A stretch of 24,966 nucleotides of DNA from an uncultured Prevotella sp. (GCA_900543155.1 UQQN01000031.1:1-24966); one strand, 5' to 3'. Shown: positions 8,099 through 16,750, counted from the first letter of the stretch. Made by a program: numbers and translations. Notes: a model not told the origin generated them from the letters alone.

Positions 8099-11000
8099 TT
8101 AACGAACCACCTTCTTACCATTTACAATGTAAACACCTTTTTCAGCGTTCGCAACGCGACGACCACTGAGGTCGTAGATAGTGTTGCTCACCTTTACGGG
8201 AACGTAGGCATTGTTGATAGAAGTGGGGAGGCCTTCAGCAAGGTCGAGGCTAATTTCTCCCTTAGCAGCGATGTTATACTTTTCAACCTTGTTACCAAGG
8301 CGAACAGCAACCACGCGATCAACGTCCATGTTATTAGTAATAACCACCTTAGTAGCCTTACCATCAACCCAAGTTTCGTCTACGTTGTAGTTACCTTGAG
8401 CCTTTAAGCCCTTTACGCTACCGTTAGTCCATGAAGAGGGCAATGCGGGAAGAATAGTGATAACGTCGTCGTAGCTCTGGAGCAACATTTCTGCTACACC
8501 ACTTGTGCAACCATAGTTACCATCAATCTGGAAGGGTGAGTGCGCATCGAAGAGGTTGTAGTAGCAACCACCTTGACCACCCATGGCGATGGTGTAAGAA
8601 GTCGAGTGACGGAGGGCACGCTGCAAGTTGTAGTGAGCCTTATCACCATCCAAACAACGAGCGTAAGTGTTAGTCTGCCAACCCATTGACCAACCTGTTA
8701 CGTCACCGTTACGAGCAATCTGACCATTGTAGGCAGCTTCAAATTGTTTTACACTGTCAGCGTCAGTAGCAAATGCACTAACTTGATTGAATGGATAGAG
8801 ACACATCAAGTGAGAGAGGTGACGGTGACCTGGTTCTGAGAGTGCATTGTTCTTCCACTCAGAGATACAAGGCTTGTTGCTTGACCAATTTACACCACCA
8901 GGGTTGTATTGTTCAATCCAAACACCCTTGTCGAAGTTCTTGTAGAGGTCTTCGAGTTCAGCCATTTGCTCGGCAGTTACAGGAGATTCGTCGCCGAGTT
9001 CGGCGTATCCTTCGAACAAGTCTTTCAAGCCTTGGTATGCAGTTTGTTGTGCAAAAGCAGTAACGTCGCTAGGTCCGTGCTCAGGACTCCATTCGTTCTT
9101 GATTTCATACAAGCCCTTAGCGTCTTTCGTCGCAATGCTCTTAGTGAAGAGTGCATTTTGATACATCACGGGAAGTGCCTTCTTGAGGAAGTCACGATCG
9201 AGTGTGTACTTGTAGTAGCGATACAAGTGATCGCAATACCATGCACCGAGAGTTTTCATAGAACCATTGAACCATCCAGAAGTACCACCGAAGATGTTGT
9301 TTTCTACAGCAACAGTCCAACCCTTAGCACCACTCTTAATCTTCTGTGCCAAAGCAACCCAAGGAGAGTTGGGGGCAGAAGCCAAGTCGATGATGTTGTA
9401 GAGGAAGGGGAGGTGCATTTCGCTGAGGTTAGTGGGGTCAGCGGGCCAGTAGTTCATCTGTACGTTGATGTCAGCGTGAATATCGCAGTGCCAAAAGTCA
9501 GTGTTTGAACGGTCGTTCCAAATACCTTGCAAGTTGCTAGGTGCGTGAATTGAACCATCGAGGTTCGCACCAACCGTCATGTAACGACCATACTGGAAGT
9601 AAAGACTCTCGAGATAGTAAGCGTCGGCAGTCTTCTTGTTCTCAGCATTTGCGTTGTAATACTGTACAAGCTGCTCTGTAGTTTTGTCTGTGCAAGCATC
9701 CGCAATGTTAAGGTCTGCACGGTTCATGTAGCTACTAAACTTAGCTACGTGGTCTTTGTACAATGTTTCATAATCCTTAGCAGTAGCTGCAGTGAGGCGT
9801 TCTTGTACGTTGGCAGCAATCTTAGCAGCGTCTTCACCGCTCTTGCAACCAGCCTTAGTAGCGTCAAAGTCTGTAGCAGCTGCGAGGAATACGTTCACCC
9901 ACTCAGCATTTTCTACGTGGATACCCAAGCTGTCTGTAGTAACTGTAGCATCCTCGTTTGCGAGCACCTTGTAAGCAGCGTTGTATGAAACGAGCGTCAT
10001 CTTACCGCTGAAGCTTGCACCGCCATCAGCATAAGTTACCTTACCTGCACCAATCTGAGTATCGGGCTTGAAGGTTACCTTGAGGTTGAGTTTGTCAGTA
10101 CCCTTAGCTTCGTAGTGAGCTACAAGCACCTTGTCGGTAGCTGAAGTGAAGTAACGACGTGCATAAGTAGTAGCTTCGTCGCTGCTCTTATAGTTCACAC
10201 CACCTACACCATTGATAATGTCGAGGTAGCGTACATATTCTTTTACAGGTTTTTCTTCGCTGTCGAGTGAGAAAGCACCGCTCATATCGGTAACCATGAT
10301 AGAACCAAAGTTCTGGTACCAACCACGAGAGTTGTTTTCGCTACCACCATTGCCTGTGCTACCCTGCCAGAGTGTCTTTTCGTTGAATTGAAGTTCATCC
10401 TTGAAGATGCCACCACGGATGGTTGTACCGAGTTGACCATTACCCAAGGGGAGTGCATATTCCATCCAAGTGTCTGAAACACCTGTCTTAGCTACGGGCA
10501 CGTTGTACCAAAGTGCATACTTGCTGATGTCAGCAGGACGCTTGCCAGGTTCAACAGCGCTATATTCGCTATAAAGGTATTCAGGGCTAGGAGTGATTTC
10601 AGTGATGAAGAATTTAGAACCCTGGTCACCGTTAGCGGCACCTGCATCGTTCCAAAGGGCGAGGAAACCATCGCGGTTGTTCAAGTAGTTGTTCTTTGAA
10701 CCTGCAAGCTTGATGTAGCTGGGTTCTTCGCTACCAATTTTGAATGTACCATCGAAGTAAGTGGTGTAGGTTGCATCGTAATCAGTCAGTGTAACACTCT
10801 GCAAAGAAGTGCGTGCAGAACCTTCACTACCCTTAACCGCCATTACCTGACCATTGGCTGCATTGATAAAGCGATAAGTGTTATTTGCTGTTTTGTAAAC
10901 GTGCCACAAACCCTTCAAATTACTGGGTTGTGAGGCATTATTCAACTTCATGTTACCACCATCTGCATAGGCGTCGTCTATGCTCACATAGCCACCTTTA

Positions 11001-12106
11001 CCATTGCGGATAGTATAGTACTTTTCGTAAGCAGCTTCAAATGCAGAAGCATCGATCAACATAAATTGTGAGGCATCGGCAGCCTTTGCCCAACGTACCA
11101 CACCGTTCCAATTCACCATGTGCAAGGTTTCAAGGTTGGCAGTGCCTGTTGAGCTATAAATGTTGCAATATCCGTTAGTAGCAGCGGCAGCAACCACGTA
11201 TGTTGCAGCTTCAGCCTTTTCTACTAACTTAAAGCATTCGTCGTTCTTTTCAGGAACCGCACCTACATAGAGACCTGTGCCCACATTCTTAATGTAGTAT
11301 TCGCCGTTGTCAGCCTTTTCGAAAACCCAAATGCAATCGTTACTATAGCTAGCGGTTTTTGAACCCATTTTGTCGCCATTTGCATAAGCGAAGAAAGAAG
11401 AGTGGAGCTTGTTGCCAAGGTAAACGTGTTTGCCTGCAATGTCAGTTCCCTTTACTTCGCCAGTATTCAAAGCAGTGATGGCGGCCTGCAGCTTTTCGAC
11501 AGCAGCTTTGTATTCGTCCTTTGTCGTCGGTTTCGTGCTGGGAATAGCTTCGAGGGCAGCAGTAGCATCGTGATAGAAGAACTGGTAGCTTTGAGCATCT
11601 TTGATTTGACCTACCAACTTGTTATAATCGGCTTCCCAATCAATTGCTCCTTCAAAGAAGAGTTGGTTGTTGTTGTCTCCAGCATTCCATTCGCCCAACT
11701 GAACGCCAACGCCAGTACCACCAAATTGGTTCATACGTTTTGTTTGACCTACGCGTTGCAGTTCGTAGTATTTTTCTGCTGAACCATTGACAATAGACAT
11801 TTTAACGGCATTCTCTTTGGTTGTAGTAATGAAGCGTTCGTTGGCAAAGCCTACGTAGTTGCCGCTTTTACTCTTCATAATGAAACTGCTCTGTGTGCCA
11901 ATAAATTGGAACATAGTGGCATCACCTTTTTGAGCTACAGTTTGCATCTTGTTGCCTGCGCCTTTGTCGCTCAAGTAGTTACCCGATTTAAATTTAACGG
12001 GATAATACTCAGGAGCATCCTCGGTGCTAAAATCAGGCAACGCACTCTGTGCACTCGCGATTAAGCAAGCGAACAATGCAAAGAAGAAAAGTGTAAATCT
12101 TCTCAT
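8099..12106 (-). CDS. GH95 alpha-L-fucosidase-type glycoside hydrolase, T9SS cargo
   Basis: Secreted glycosidase, probably removing alpha-1,2-linked fucose (GH95 also contains alpha-L-galactosidases) from host or plant glycans. I start at the ATG at 12106 because it opens a signal peptide (MRRFTLFFFALFACLIASA). The next upstream ATG would add 18 polar residues. The 1335-residue protein has two or three ricin-like beta-trefoil segments at about 20-140, 225-365 and 370-515. A helical FIVAR-like stretch at about 145-215 separates the first two. The GH95 module runs from about 530 to 1260. Family motifs seen are NVQMNYWPA (near 882), EWSPEHGP (near 1007) and FQIDGNYG (near 1192), matching the asparagine/water site, the catalytic acid and the aspartate of characterised GH95 enzymes. 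The C-terminus (IYDLSGRRV ... GVYIVNGKKVVR) is a type IX secretion sorting tail. It is a single-gene unit with its own promoter and terminator. Linkage specificity is inferred. Confidence 0.92.
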   Translation of the reverse strand: MRRFTLFFFALFACLIASAQSALPDFSTEDAPEYYPVKFKSGNYLSDKGAGNKMQTVAQKGDATMFQFIGTQSSFIMKSKSGNYVGFANERFITTTKENAVKMSIVNGSAEKYYELQRVGQTKRMNQFGGTGVGVQLGEWNAGDNNNQLFFEGAIDWEADYNKLVGQIKDAQSYQFFYHDATAALEAIPSTKPTTKDEYKAAVEKLQAAITALNTGEVKGTDIAGKHVYLGNKLHSSFFAYANGDKMGSKTASYSNDCIWVFEKADNGEYYIKNVGTGLYVGAVPEKNDECFKLVEKAEAATYVVAAAATNGYCNIYSSTGTANLETLHMVNWNGVVRWAKAADASQFMLIDASAFEAAYEKYYTIRNGKGGYVSIDDAYADGGNMKLNNASQPSNLKGLWHVYKTANNTYRFINAANGQVMAVKGSEGSARTSLQSVTLTDYDATYTTYFDGTFKIGSEEPSYIKLAGSKNNYLNNRDGFLALWNDAGAANGDQGSKFFITEITPSPEYLYSEYSAVEPGKRPADISKYALWYNVPVAKTGVSDTWMEYALPLGNGQLGTTIRGGIFKDELQFNEKTLWQGSTGNGGSENNSRGWYQNFGSIMVTDMSGAFSLDSEEKPVKEYVRYLDIINGVGGVNYKSSDEATTYARRYFTSATDKVLVAHYEAKGTDKLNLKVTFKPDTQIGAGKVTYADGGASFSGKMTLVSYNAAYKVLANEDATVTTDSLGIHVENAEWVNVFLAAATDFDATKAGCKSGEDAAKIAANVQERLTAATAKDYETLYKDHVAKFSSYMNRADLNIADACTDKTTEQLVQYYNANAENKKTADAYYLESLYFQYGRYMTVGANLDGSIHAPSNLQGIWNDRSNTDFWHCDIHADINVQMNYWPADPTNLSEMHLPFLYNIIDLASAPNSPWVALAQKIKSGAKGWTVAVENNIFGGTSGWFNGSMKTLGAWYCDHLYRYYKYTLDRDFLKKALPVMYQNALFTKSIATKDAKGLYEIKNEWSPEHGPSDVTAFAQQTAYQGLKDLFEGYAELGDESPVTAEQMAELEDLYKNFDKGVWIEQYNPGGVNWSSNKPCISEWKNNALSEPGHRHLSHLMCLYPFNQVSAFATDADSVKQFEAAYNGQIARNGDVTGWSMGWQTNTYARCLDGDKAHYNLQRALRHSTSYTIAMGGQGGCYYNLFDAHSPFQIDGNYGCTSGVAEMLLQSYDDVITILPALPSSWTNGSVKGLKAQGNYNVDETWVDGKATKVVITNNMDVDRVVAVRLGNKVEKYNIAAKGEISLDLAEGLPTSINNAYVPVKVSNTIYDLSGRRVANAEKGVYIVNGKKVVR

Positions 12107-12203
12107 AATAGTTAGTTGTTGATTTGTAGAATTTAGATATTTGTTGTGATTGTTTTTCAATACTTTTTAGAGTAGCTTGCAAAGGGTGCACACTACTCCG
12201 CTG

Positions 12204-12235
12204 CAAATGTACAAATAATATTTTTTATTTGCAAA
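12204..12235 (-). promoter_or_regulatory. Promoter of the GH95 gene
   Basis: The minus strand reads TTTG (12232-12235), then 20 bp, then TACATTTG (12204-12211). This fits the Bacteroidota consensus and predicts a 5' leader of about 90 nt. Confidence 0.6.
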
Positions 12236-12279
12236 TGTTTTCTCAACCTTGCAAATATTTGGTTTTTAATTGATAATAC

Positions 12280-12359
12280 AGAATGCGGACCGAAGGTCTT
12301 AAACGCATTTATAGCATGATGTTTGCTATAAGGGACATAAGACTTTCGGTCCGCTTTCT
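12280..12359. repeat. 80-bp long hairpin downstream of pyrE
   Basis: GCGGACCGAAGGTCTTA (12285-12301) pairs with TAAGACTTTCGGTCCGC (12338-12354) with a single G-T wobble. The stem extends outward by four more pairs past one mismatch. A second 8-bp perfect stem is nested inside: TTATAGCA (12309-12316) with TGCTATAA (12324-12331). It lies 29 nt after the pyrE stop. On the minus strand no T-run follows, while on the plus strand TTTCTTT does. It may end pyrE transcription, act as a stable 3' RNA structure, or be a small palindromic repeat element. Confidence 0.6.
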
Positions 12360-12387
12360 TTAGAATTTTAACTTGCTCAAAACGCAA

Positions 12388-13020
12388 TTATTTGCCCCAT
12401 TCGCTGGGATTTTTGCGCCATTCGTGGAGCATGTCTACGTGTTCGGCCTTGATGTAGCCTGTTTGCAATGCTACTTCTACCACCGATTCGTAGTTTGTGA
12501 GTGTAGTAAGTTCTACCTTAGCATTGTTGAATGCCTCTTCAGCTACGGGGAAACCATAAGTGTAGCTTGCTACCATGCCGATAACCTCGCAACCATGTTG
12601 ACGAAGCGCTTCCACTGCCTTCAAACTGCTACCGCCTGTTGAGATAAGGTCTTCAATAACCACTACCTTCATGCCCTCTTTCAAGTCACCCTCGATGAGG
12701 TTGGCCATGCCGTGATCTTTGGCCTTAGAGCGTACGTATGCAAAAGGCAAACCCAATGCGTCGGCTACTAAAGCACCTTGGGCAATGGCACCAGTGGCAA
12801 CACCGGCAATCGCGTCAGCTTCGGGATATTTCTCGGCTACAATGCGGCTAAGTTCTAACTTTACAAAGCTGCGCAATGCGGGGAAGGCAAGTGTTTTGCG
12901 GTTGTCGCAATAGAAGGGCGACTTCCATCCGCTTGCCCATGTAAAGGGCTGTTCGGGTTGCAACTTGATGGCTTTTACGTTAAGCAGTTTTTCTGCAAAA
13001 ATCTTTTCAAGAGTGCTCAT
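12388..13020 (-). CDS. pyrE: Orotate phosphoribosyltransferase
   Basis: Converts orotate and PRPP to orotidine 5'-phosphate in de novo pyrimidine synthesis, in the cytoplasm. The 210-residue protein has the PRPP-binding loop VVVIEDLISTGGSS (119-132), the flexible catalytic loop with lysines around YVRSKAKDHG (95-104), and the substrate-binding TWASGWKSPFYCDNR (27-41). Length and motif order are typical for the family. It is monocistronic here, with its own promoter and a large hairpin downstream. No pyrimidine partner gene (for example pyrF) is adjacent. Confidence 0.96.
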   Translation of the reverse strand: MSTLEKIFAEKLLNVKAIKLQPEQPFTWASGWKSPFYCDNRKTLAFPALRSFVKLELSRIVAEKYPEADAIAGVATGAIAQGALVADALGLPFAYVRSKAKDHGMANLIEGDLKEGMKVVVIEDLISTGGSSLKAVEALRQHGCEVIGMVASYTYGFPVAEEAFNNAKVELTTLTNYESVVEVALQTGYIKAEHVDMLHEWRKNPSEWGK

Positions 13021-13061
13021 GATATATGCTTGTTTTGTGTGAACAATGTTTTACTATTGTG

Positions 13062-13093
13062 CAAAAGTAACGATTTTTTTGTTTATAGCGCAA
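13062..13093 (-). promoter_or_regulatory. Promoter of pyrE
   Basis: The minus strand has TACTTTTG (13062-13069) as the -7 element and TTG (13091-13093) 21 bp upstream. The predicted leader is about 35 nt. I saw no attenuator-like hairpin between the promoter and the ATG. Confidence 0.58.
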
Positions 13094-13206
13094 CACACGT
13101 TCATTAAAACGCATTTTGGATATCTTATCTAATGAATAAATATTAGAATGCGTCTGAATAGTTTTAGAATATTTAAATGAAAATTTGAATAAAAATGGGT
13201 CCTACA

Positions 13207-13263
13207 AATTCCGAAGGCATTCCGATATCATTCCGAAGGCATACAATAGTCATCTCGGAGAAT
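13207..13263. repeat. Short 11-bp-period intergenic array (array A)
   Basis: Five consecutive 11-bp steps are visible: AATTCCGAAGG, CATTCCGATAT, CATTCCGAAGG, CATACAATAGT and CATCTCGGAGA. The stretch ends in CGGAGAAT (13256-13263). It lies between the C10 protease stop and the pyrE promoter. A further imperfect hairpin lies at 13109-13153 (ACGCATT with AATGCGT, and TCTAAT with ATTAGA). No gene is seen in 13094-13313. Confidence 0.65.
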
Positions 13264-13313
13264 GAAAATATGCAAATTGCCACAGTTTATGCAATTAGCC
13301 TAAAAGTGGGTGT

Positions 13314-15965
13314 TTAGGGGACGTACACAATCTTGTAGGTATGGCATTGGGCATCTGTGATTACTTGCAACAGATATACACCCGACTCCATATTGTGCAA
13401 CGAGAGGTCGACATGGTTAGGGGTATTCGCATTCACTTGCTTGAGCAATTTGCCACCCATATTCCATAATTTGAGGCTGCGTATAGCCTTACCTGTAACA
13501 ACCACCCTATTGCCTTGGTGCTGCATATTAACAGTGGATGTAACTGCATCCTTGGTCTTTGTGACTAGGTCTTGATAAAGTGTGAGTATGTCTCCCTCGC
13601 GCTTTAGGTAGTAGGGCCATTCTTGTGGATTTGCCAACTCCACATCAGCCCCATCTACTTGTCCCATAACCTTAAGGCGATAAATGTGACCGTCTGCCCA
13701 AGGCAGATTGCTTTTGCGCAACCAATAGCTGAAAAGGGGAACCTCGAAGGTTGAGGAAATGCTCACGTAGTCATCGATGCCACGCACAGGACTTTGTTCG
13801 CCTGTGAGCACGTCTTCGCAGAGCATGCGCACTTGTCCTTCGTAGCTCATATCATCGGATGTGCGTAGCGATACACCGATTTTAAAAATCGATAGGGCTG
13901 ATGCGTCCACTGTGTTCGATTCTATTCTATCGTTTGAGTCGTCGGCAAAAAATACCTCAGCCTTTGCTATGAGCGGTCTTTCGGGGGCTTCCACCACTTC
14001 GATATAGGCAGTATCTTTGTCGTGGATAGGGTTGATGGGGTAGAAAAGCGTGTCGACTTCGTCGGCAGAGAGGGCGAGTCTTATTTGATAGCGATTGGGG
14101 GCAAGGTGTGCAGGCACAGAGAGTTCAATGGGTATGTCTGCTTCGCCAAAACCTTCAACCTCTGTAGGCTGATTGGCACGGGCATCGAGCACCACGGCAT
14201 TGCTGTCGTTAAGCAGTTGCAGGCGTAGGTAACAGTCGCGAGGTACACCATTGAGGTTTTTTATGGTGAACAATACTTGTACATTCTTGCCTTGTTCGGC
14301 ATTGCTTGCCAATTTGGGCTGTGCCATGAGTTGAAAATGTGCACTATCACTGCATATTTCAGAGATGCGTGCTGTGGAATCGCTTAATTCCACTTCGATG
14401 AGGGGGGATTTCTTTATGGGTAAAAAGTCATCCCAAGTGCCATCTTCGTTGCGTGCAGTGCAGATGGGGACAAGACGGTAATAGCCTGCCGACAAACTGT
14501 CTAAACGGATGTGTAAAGGTTGAGGCTGATTGATAAGGTAGTCTGTGCCCATAAAGCCATTGTGGTCAGTGCCATATAGGCGTTCGGTGAGTCCACCTGT
14601 GGTATGATCGTCTGAGTATGCCACGCGCATAAGTTGACTATTGGAGTCGTATACAGCCACACCTATATCGCCTTTAAAGGGATTGCCTCTGTTCACAAAA
14701 GAGTTTAGCTCGAGCGTAAGTGGTTGTGTTGTGCTAAAAGTTTTGTGGGTAATATCTTTTATTGTGAACGAACCGCCTTCGTTGCACATCAGTTGTGGCG
14801 ATGTTTCTAACAGTCCGCGTTCGATGTCGGGATATTTACCATTATTGGGGTGGGCAAGTATGGCTGTAAGGGCACGGTTAAATGCCAAAGGTTTGCCTTG
14901 AAACTCGCTGCCCGTTTGCGACAGACTGAGGTTGGTTAACGAGTAGTAGGCATCGCCTTGACCATCCCAACCAAAATTCATGTGGAAGAGTCCGTTTTCA
15001 TCAAAGCCATCGGTTACCCAAGCATGTCCTGCTGCAGAACCTGCGGGACGACCTTCTAAGTATACGGGACATCCATTGAGCAACTCGTGTCTTATTATTT
15101 CGGCAAAACGGCTTGGTCCTTCATTTGCTTTGGTGACGTATGCGGCTGCATAGTCAAAATGTTTTTGCAAGGCCTGATAAGCCACGAACCCTTTTGTGCT
15201 ACTTGCACTGGGCGTGTATTGCATAAACGAGGCTATGCCCACGTCATTCATCAGTAAGGCTACAGCGTTTTCTTGTTCGGGAGTGGCGTATACGGGATAT
15301 TGATAGCTCGGCAACATATTAGCCCAATCATAGTGCGACTGACTGAAATCAGCCTTCTTTGTTTCTTGATAATAGGTTACGGTATATTCATTTTCACCAC
15401 GTCCTTGGGTTGGCCATTGATGGTAATTCATTAACTGCGCAAGAGCTGTAGCCACGCATCCGGTATAGGGGTAGCCCGTCATCGCATTGAATGGGTGTGA
15501 TTGTCCCCACTTGCTTTTTAACAAGGGCGAAACGCTTTGGGCAAAAAGTCCTGTGCGAGAATTATTTTGACAAACGCTGACATTCCCTTCTTTCAATACC
15601 TCATAAGTTTGTTGGTAAGCAGCTAAAAGCAGTTTTACACCAGGATTGGCATGTAGCGTGTCGAGTGTCCCTTCAGTGCTATAGGCGAGCACCTCGCCCA
15701 TTTGGTCATCGCCTGCCACAATCACAAAGCCATGTCCTTGTGCATCGTTATAGATGTAATAAGGCATATTTTTCTGCACATGATTGCTGACAGTCCGATT
15801 TTTTACTTCATTGCTTTGCAATAGTTTAACGTATTTCTTCGCGATAGAAGCAGCTTTTTTAGGACCAACTTCTTTTGCCCCGACCGTAAGGTTTAGGGAA
15901 AAGAACATACTCAGTATCAGAGCAAAAAAAGTGATTTTATGTGTGGGGTAGGCTCTTTTATTCAT
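13314..15965 (-). CDS. C10 family cysteine peptidase (streptopain/SpeB-like), T9SS cargo
   Basis: Secreted cysteine endopeptidase made as a zymogen; relatives are streptopain and the interpain/periodontain-type enzymes of oral Bacteroidota. The 883-residue protein has an N-terminal signal segment (hydrophobic core about 11-27). An inhibitory propeptide region (Spi/C10-type, about 30-145) contains the GFVIVAGDD motif (79-87). The catalytic domain runs from about 146 to 375, with nucleophile Cys170 in TGCVATALAQ, His314 in GHAWVTDGFD and the NFGWDG segment (330-335). Beta-sandwich segments follow, and the C-terminus (LKLWNMGGKLLKQ ... GVYLLQVITD) is a type IX secretion sorting tail. Prosegment removal would activate it outside the cell. 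It is a single-gene unit with a -7 promoter element about 124 nt upstream of the ATG. Confidence 0.93.
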   Translation of the reverse strand: MNKRAYPTHKITFFALILSMFFSLNLTVGAKEVGPKKAASIAKKYVKLLQSNEVKNRTVSNHVQKNMPYYIYNDAQGHGFVIVAGDDQMGEVLAYSTEGTLDTLHANPGVKLLLAAYQQTYEVLKEGNVSVCQNNSRTGLFAQSVSPLLKSKWGQSHPFNAMTGYPYTGCVATALAQLMNYHQWPTQGRGENEYTVTYYQETKKADFSQSHYDWANMLPSYQYPVYATPEQENAVALLMNDVGIASFMQYTPSASSTKGFVAYQALQKHFDYAAAYVTKANEGPSRFAEIIRHELLNGCPVYLEGRPAGSAAGHAWVTDGFDENGLFHMNFGWDGQGDAYYSLTNLSLSQTGSEFQGKPLAFNRALTAILAHPNNGKYPDIERGLLETSPQLMCNEGGSFTIKDITHKTFSTTQPLTLELNSFVNRGNPFKGDIGVAVYDSNSQLMRVAYSDDHTTGGLTERLYGTDHNGFMGTDYLINQPQPLHIRLDSLSAGYYRLVPICTARNEDGTWDDFLPIKKSPLIEVELSDSTARISEICSDSAHFQLMAQPKLASNAEQGKNVQVLFTIKNLNGVPRDCYLRLQLLNDSNAVVLDARANQPTEVEGFGEADIPIELSVPAHLAPNRYQIRLALSADEVDTLFYPINPIHDKDTAYIEVVEAPERPLIAKAEVFFADDSNDRIESNTVDASALSIFKIGVSLRTSDDMSYEGQVRMLCEDVLTGEQSPVRGIDDYVSISSTFEVPLFSYWLRKSNLPWADGHIYRLKVMGQVDGADVELANPQEWPYYLKREGDILTLYQDLVTKTKDAVTSTVNMQHQGNRVVVTGKAIRSLKLWNMGGKLLKQVNANTPNHVDLSLHNMESGVYLLQVITDAQCHTYKIVYVP

Positions 15966-16088
15966 TGTGTGTATAGTGTTTTATCTTTAGGGTGGATTGT
16001 TGATAATGCTTTTATTTTTTTGCGTGGAAATATCTTTTCAATCTTCTTTTCATGTGAATATGAATTTCCGCATTAGGTATTTAGTCTA

Positions 16089-16096
16089 CAAAGGTA
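16089..16096 (-). promoter_or_regulatory. -7 element of the C10 protease gene
   Basis: The minus strand reads TACCTTTG, a perfect TAnnTTTG, about 124 nt before the protease ATG. No clear TTTG is found at the -33 position, which falls at the end of the upstream small gene. A long leader of about 115 nt would follow. Confidence 0.45.
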
Positions 16097-16117
16097 AAGG
16101 TATTTTGCCAATAAACC

Positions 16118-16339
16118 TTATTCTTTGTCTTGGTAATAGTAATAATCCTCTGCAATCATTTGTTCTTCTGTCATTTCTTCATCTGGCACAGCGTCATAAA
16201 ACACGCGGTTGTTTTGTCTTGGCGTGTTTCTTCTTTGCTGTTTCTTTTTCTTTTTAGGGCGTTTCTTTTCTTGTAATGGCTTCTTTAAGTTGTACAACGA
16301 AAAGACTAAACCCAAAGATAATATAATGATAGTCCACAT
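16118..16339 (-). CDS. Small single-pass membrane protein, lysine-rich then acidic
   Basis: A 73-residue protein of unknown function. An N-terminal transmembrane segment (residues 1-17, MWTIIILSLGLVFSLYN) is followed by a strongly basic stretch (about 18-41, with runs of Lys and Arg). The tail is acidic and Tyr-rich (DEEMTEEQM ... YYYYQDKE). By the positive-inside rule the charged tail should be cytoplasmic. The frame can extend to a GTG at 16357, but that codon overlaps a perfect -7 promoter element (16357-16364). I therefore prefer the ATG at 16339, which would give a very short leader. The composition looks coding and not random, but I recognise no family. Confidence 0.6.
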   Translation of the reverse strand: MWTIIILSLGLVFSLYNLKKPLQEKKRPKKKKKQQRRNTPRQNNRVFYDAVPDEEMTEEQMIAEDYYYYQDKE

Positions 16340-16356
16340 AACAATAAGATTTTTCA

Positions 16357-16364
16357 CAAAGGTA
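16357..16364 (-). promoter_or_regulatory. -7 element of the small membrane protein gene
   Basis: TACCTTTG on the minus strand matches TAnnTTTG exactly and is identical to the element before the protease gene. The nearest TTTG upstream (16392-16395) is 27 bp away, longer than the usual spacing, so support is partial. Confidence 0.42.
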
Positions 16365-16546
16365 CAAAAAATGGTCTATTTGTAAACTTGGCAAATTAGA
16401 AATCTGTTAGCTCGAGATGAAACATTGCAAAAGTGGGCAAAAAACAAAAAGTTATGATAAAGAATTAAAGTTTCGGATTCATCCCGTCTTGACTAAATCT
16501 GAAGCTTGAGTCATTAACAATGAAACTGTATAGCAGTCCAACTAAC

Positions 16547-16750
16547 AATTCCGACGGTATATTTTCCGTTCGGTTCTCGTTCGGTTCTCGATCGGTTCTC
16601 GTTCGGTTCTCGTTCGGTTCTCGTTCGATCTTCGTTCGGTTCTCGTTCGGTTCTCGATCGATCTTCGTTCATCCTTCGTTCATCCTTCGTTCATCCTTCG
16701 TTCGGGAATCGAAGATCGATCGAGAACCGATCGAAGAACGAACGGAGAAT
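16547..16750. repeat. 11-bp tandem array with inverted end units (array B)
   Basis: Twelve contiguous 11-bp units fill 16569-16700: TTCGGTTCTCG (six exact copies plus ATCGGTTCTCG), TTCGATCTTCG/ATCGATCTTCG, then three TTCATCCTTCG. Two weaker units precede them (AATTCCGACGG at 16547 and TATATTTTCCG). After TTCGGGAAT the pattern turns round: CGAAGATCGAT, CGAGAACCGAT and CGAAGAACGAA (16710-16742) are reverse complements of array-type units. A perfect 19-bp inverted repeat pairs 16649-16667 with 16710-16728. The stretch ends in CGGAGAAT. It occupies the gene-free region 16365-16881 that separates the core genes from the defence island. I see no gene in the rest of that region, only a weak AGCCAAG/CTTGGCT inverted repeat at 16792-16848. 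Confidence 0.88.

Noticed and set aside
8909..9508. 199-codon plus-strand frame opposite the GH95 gene
   Set aside because: It is antisense to the conserved catalytic domain and has low-complexity composition.
12193..12387. 64-codon minus-strand frame between pyrE and the GH95 gene
   Set aside because: It runs through the long hairpin and the GH95 promoter and has no recognisable protein features.
16547..16750. CRISPR array
   Set aside because: The units are 11 bp and contiguous, with no spacers of the usual size and no cas genes in the window.
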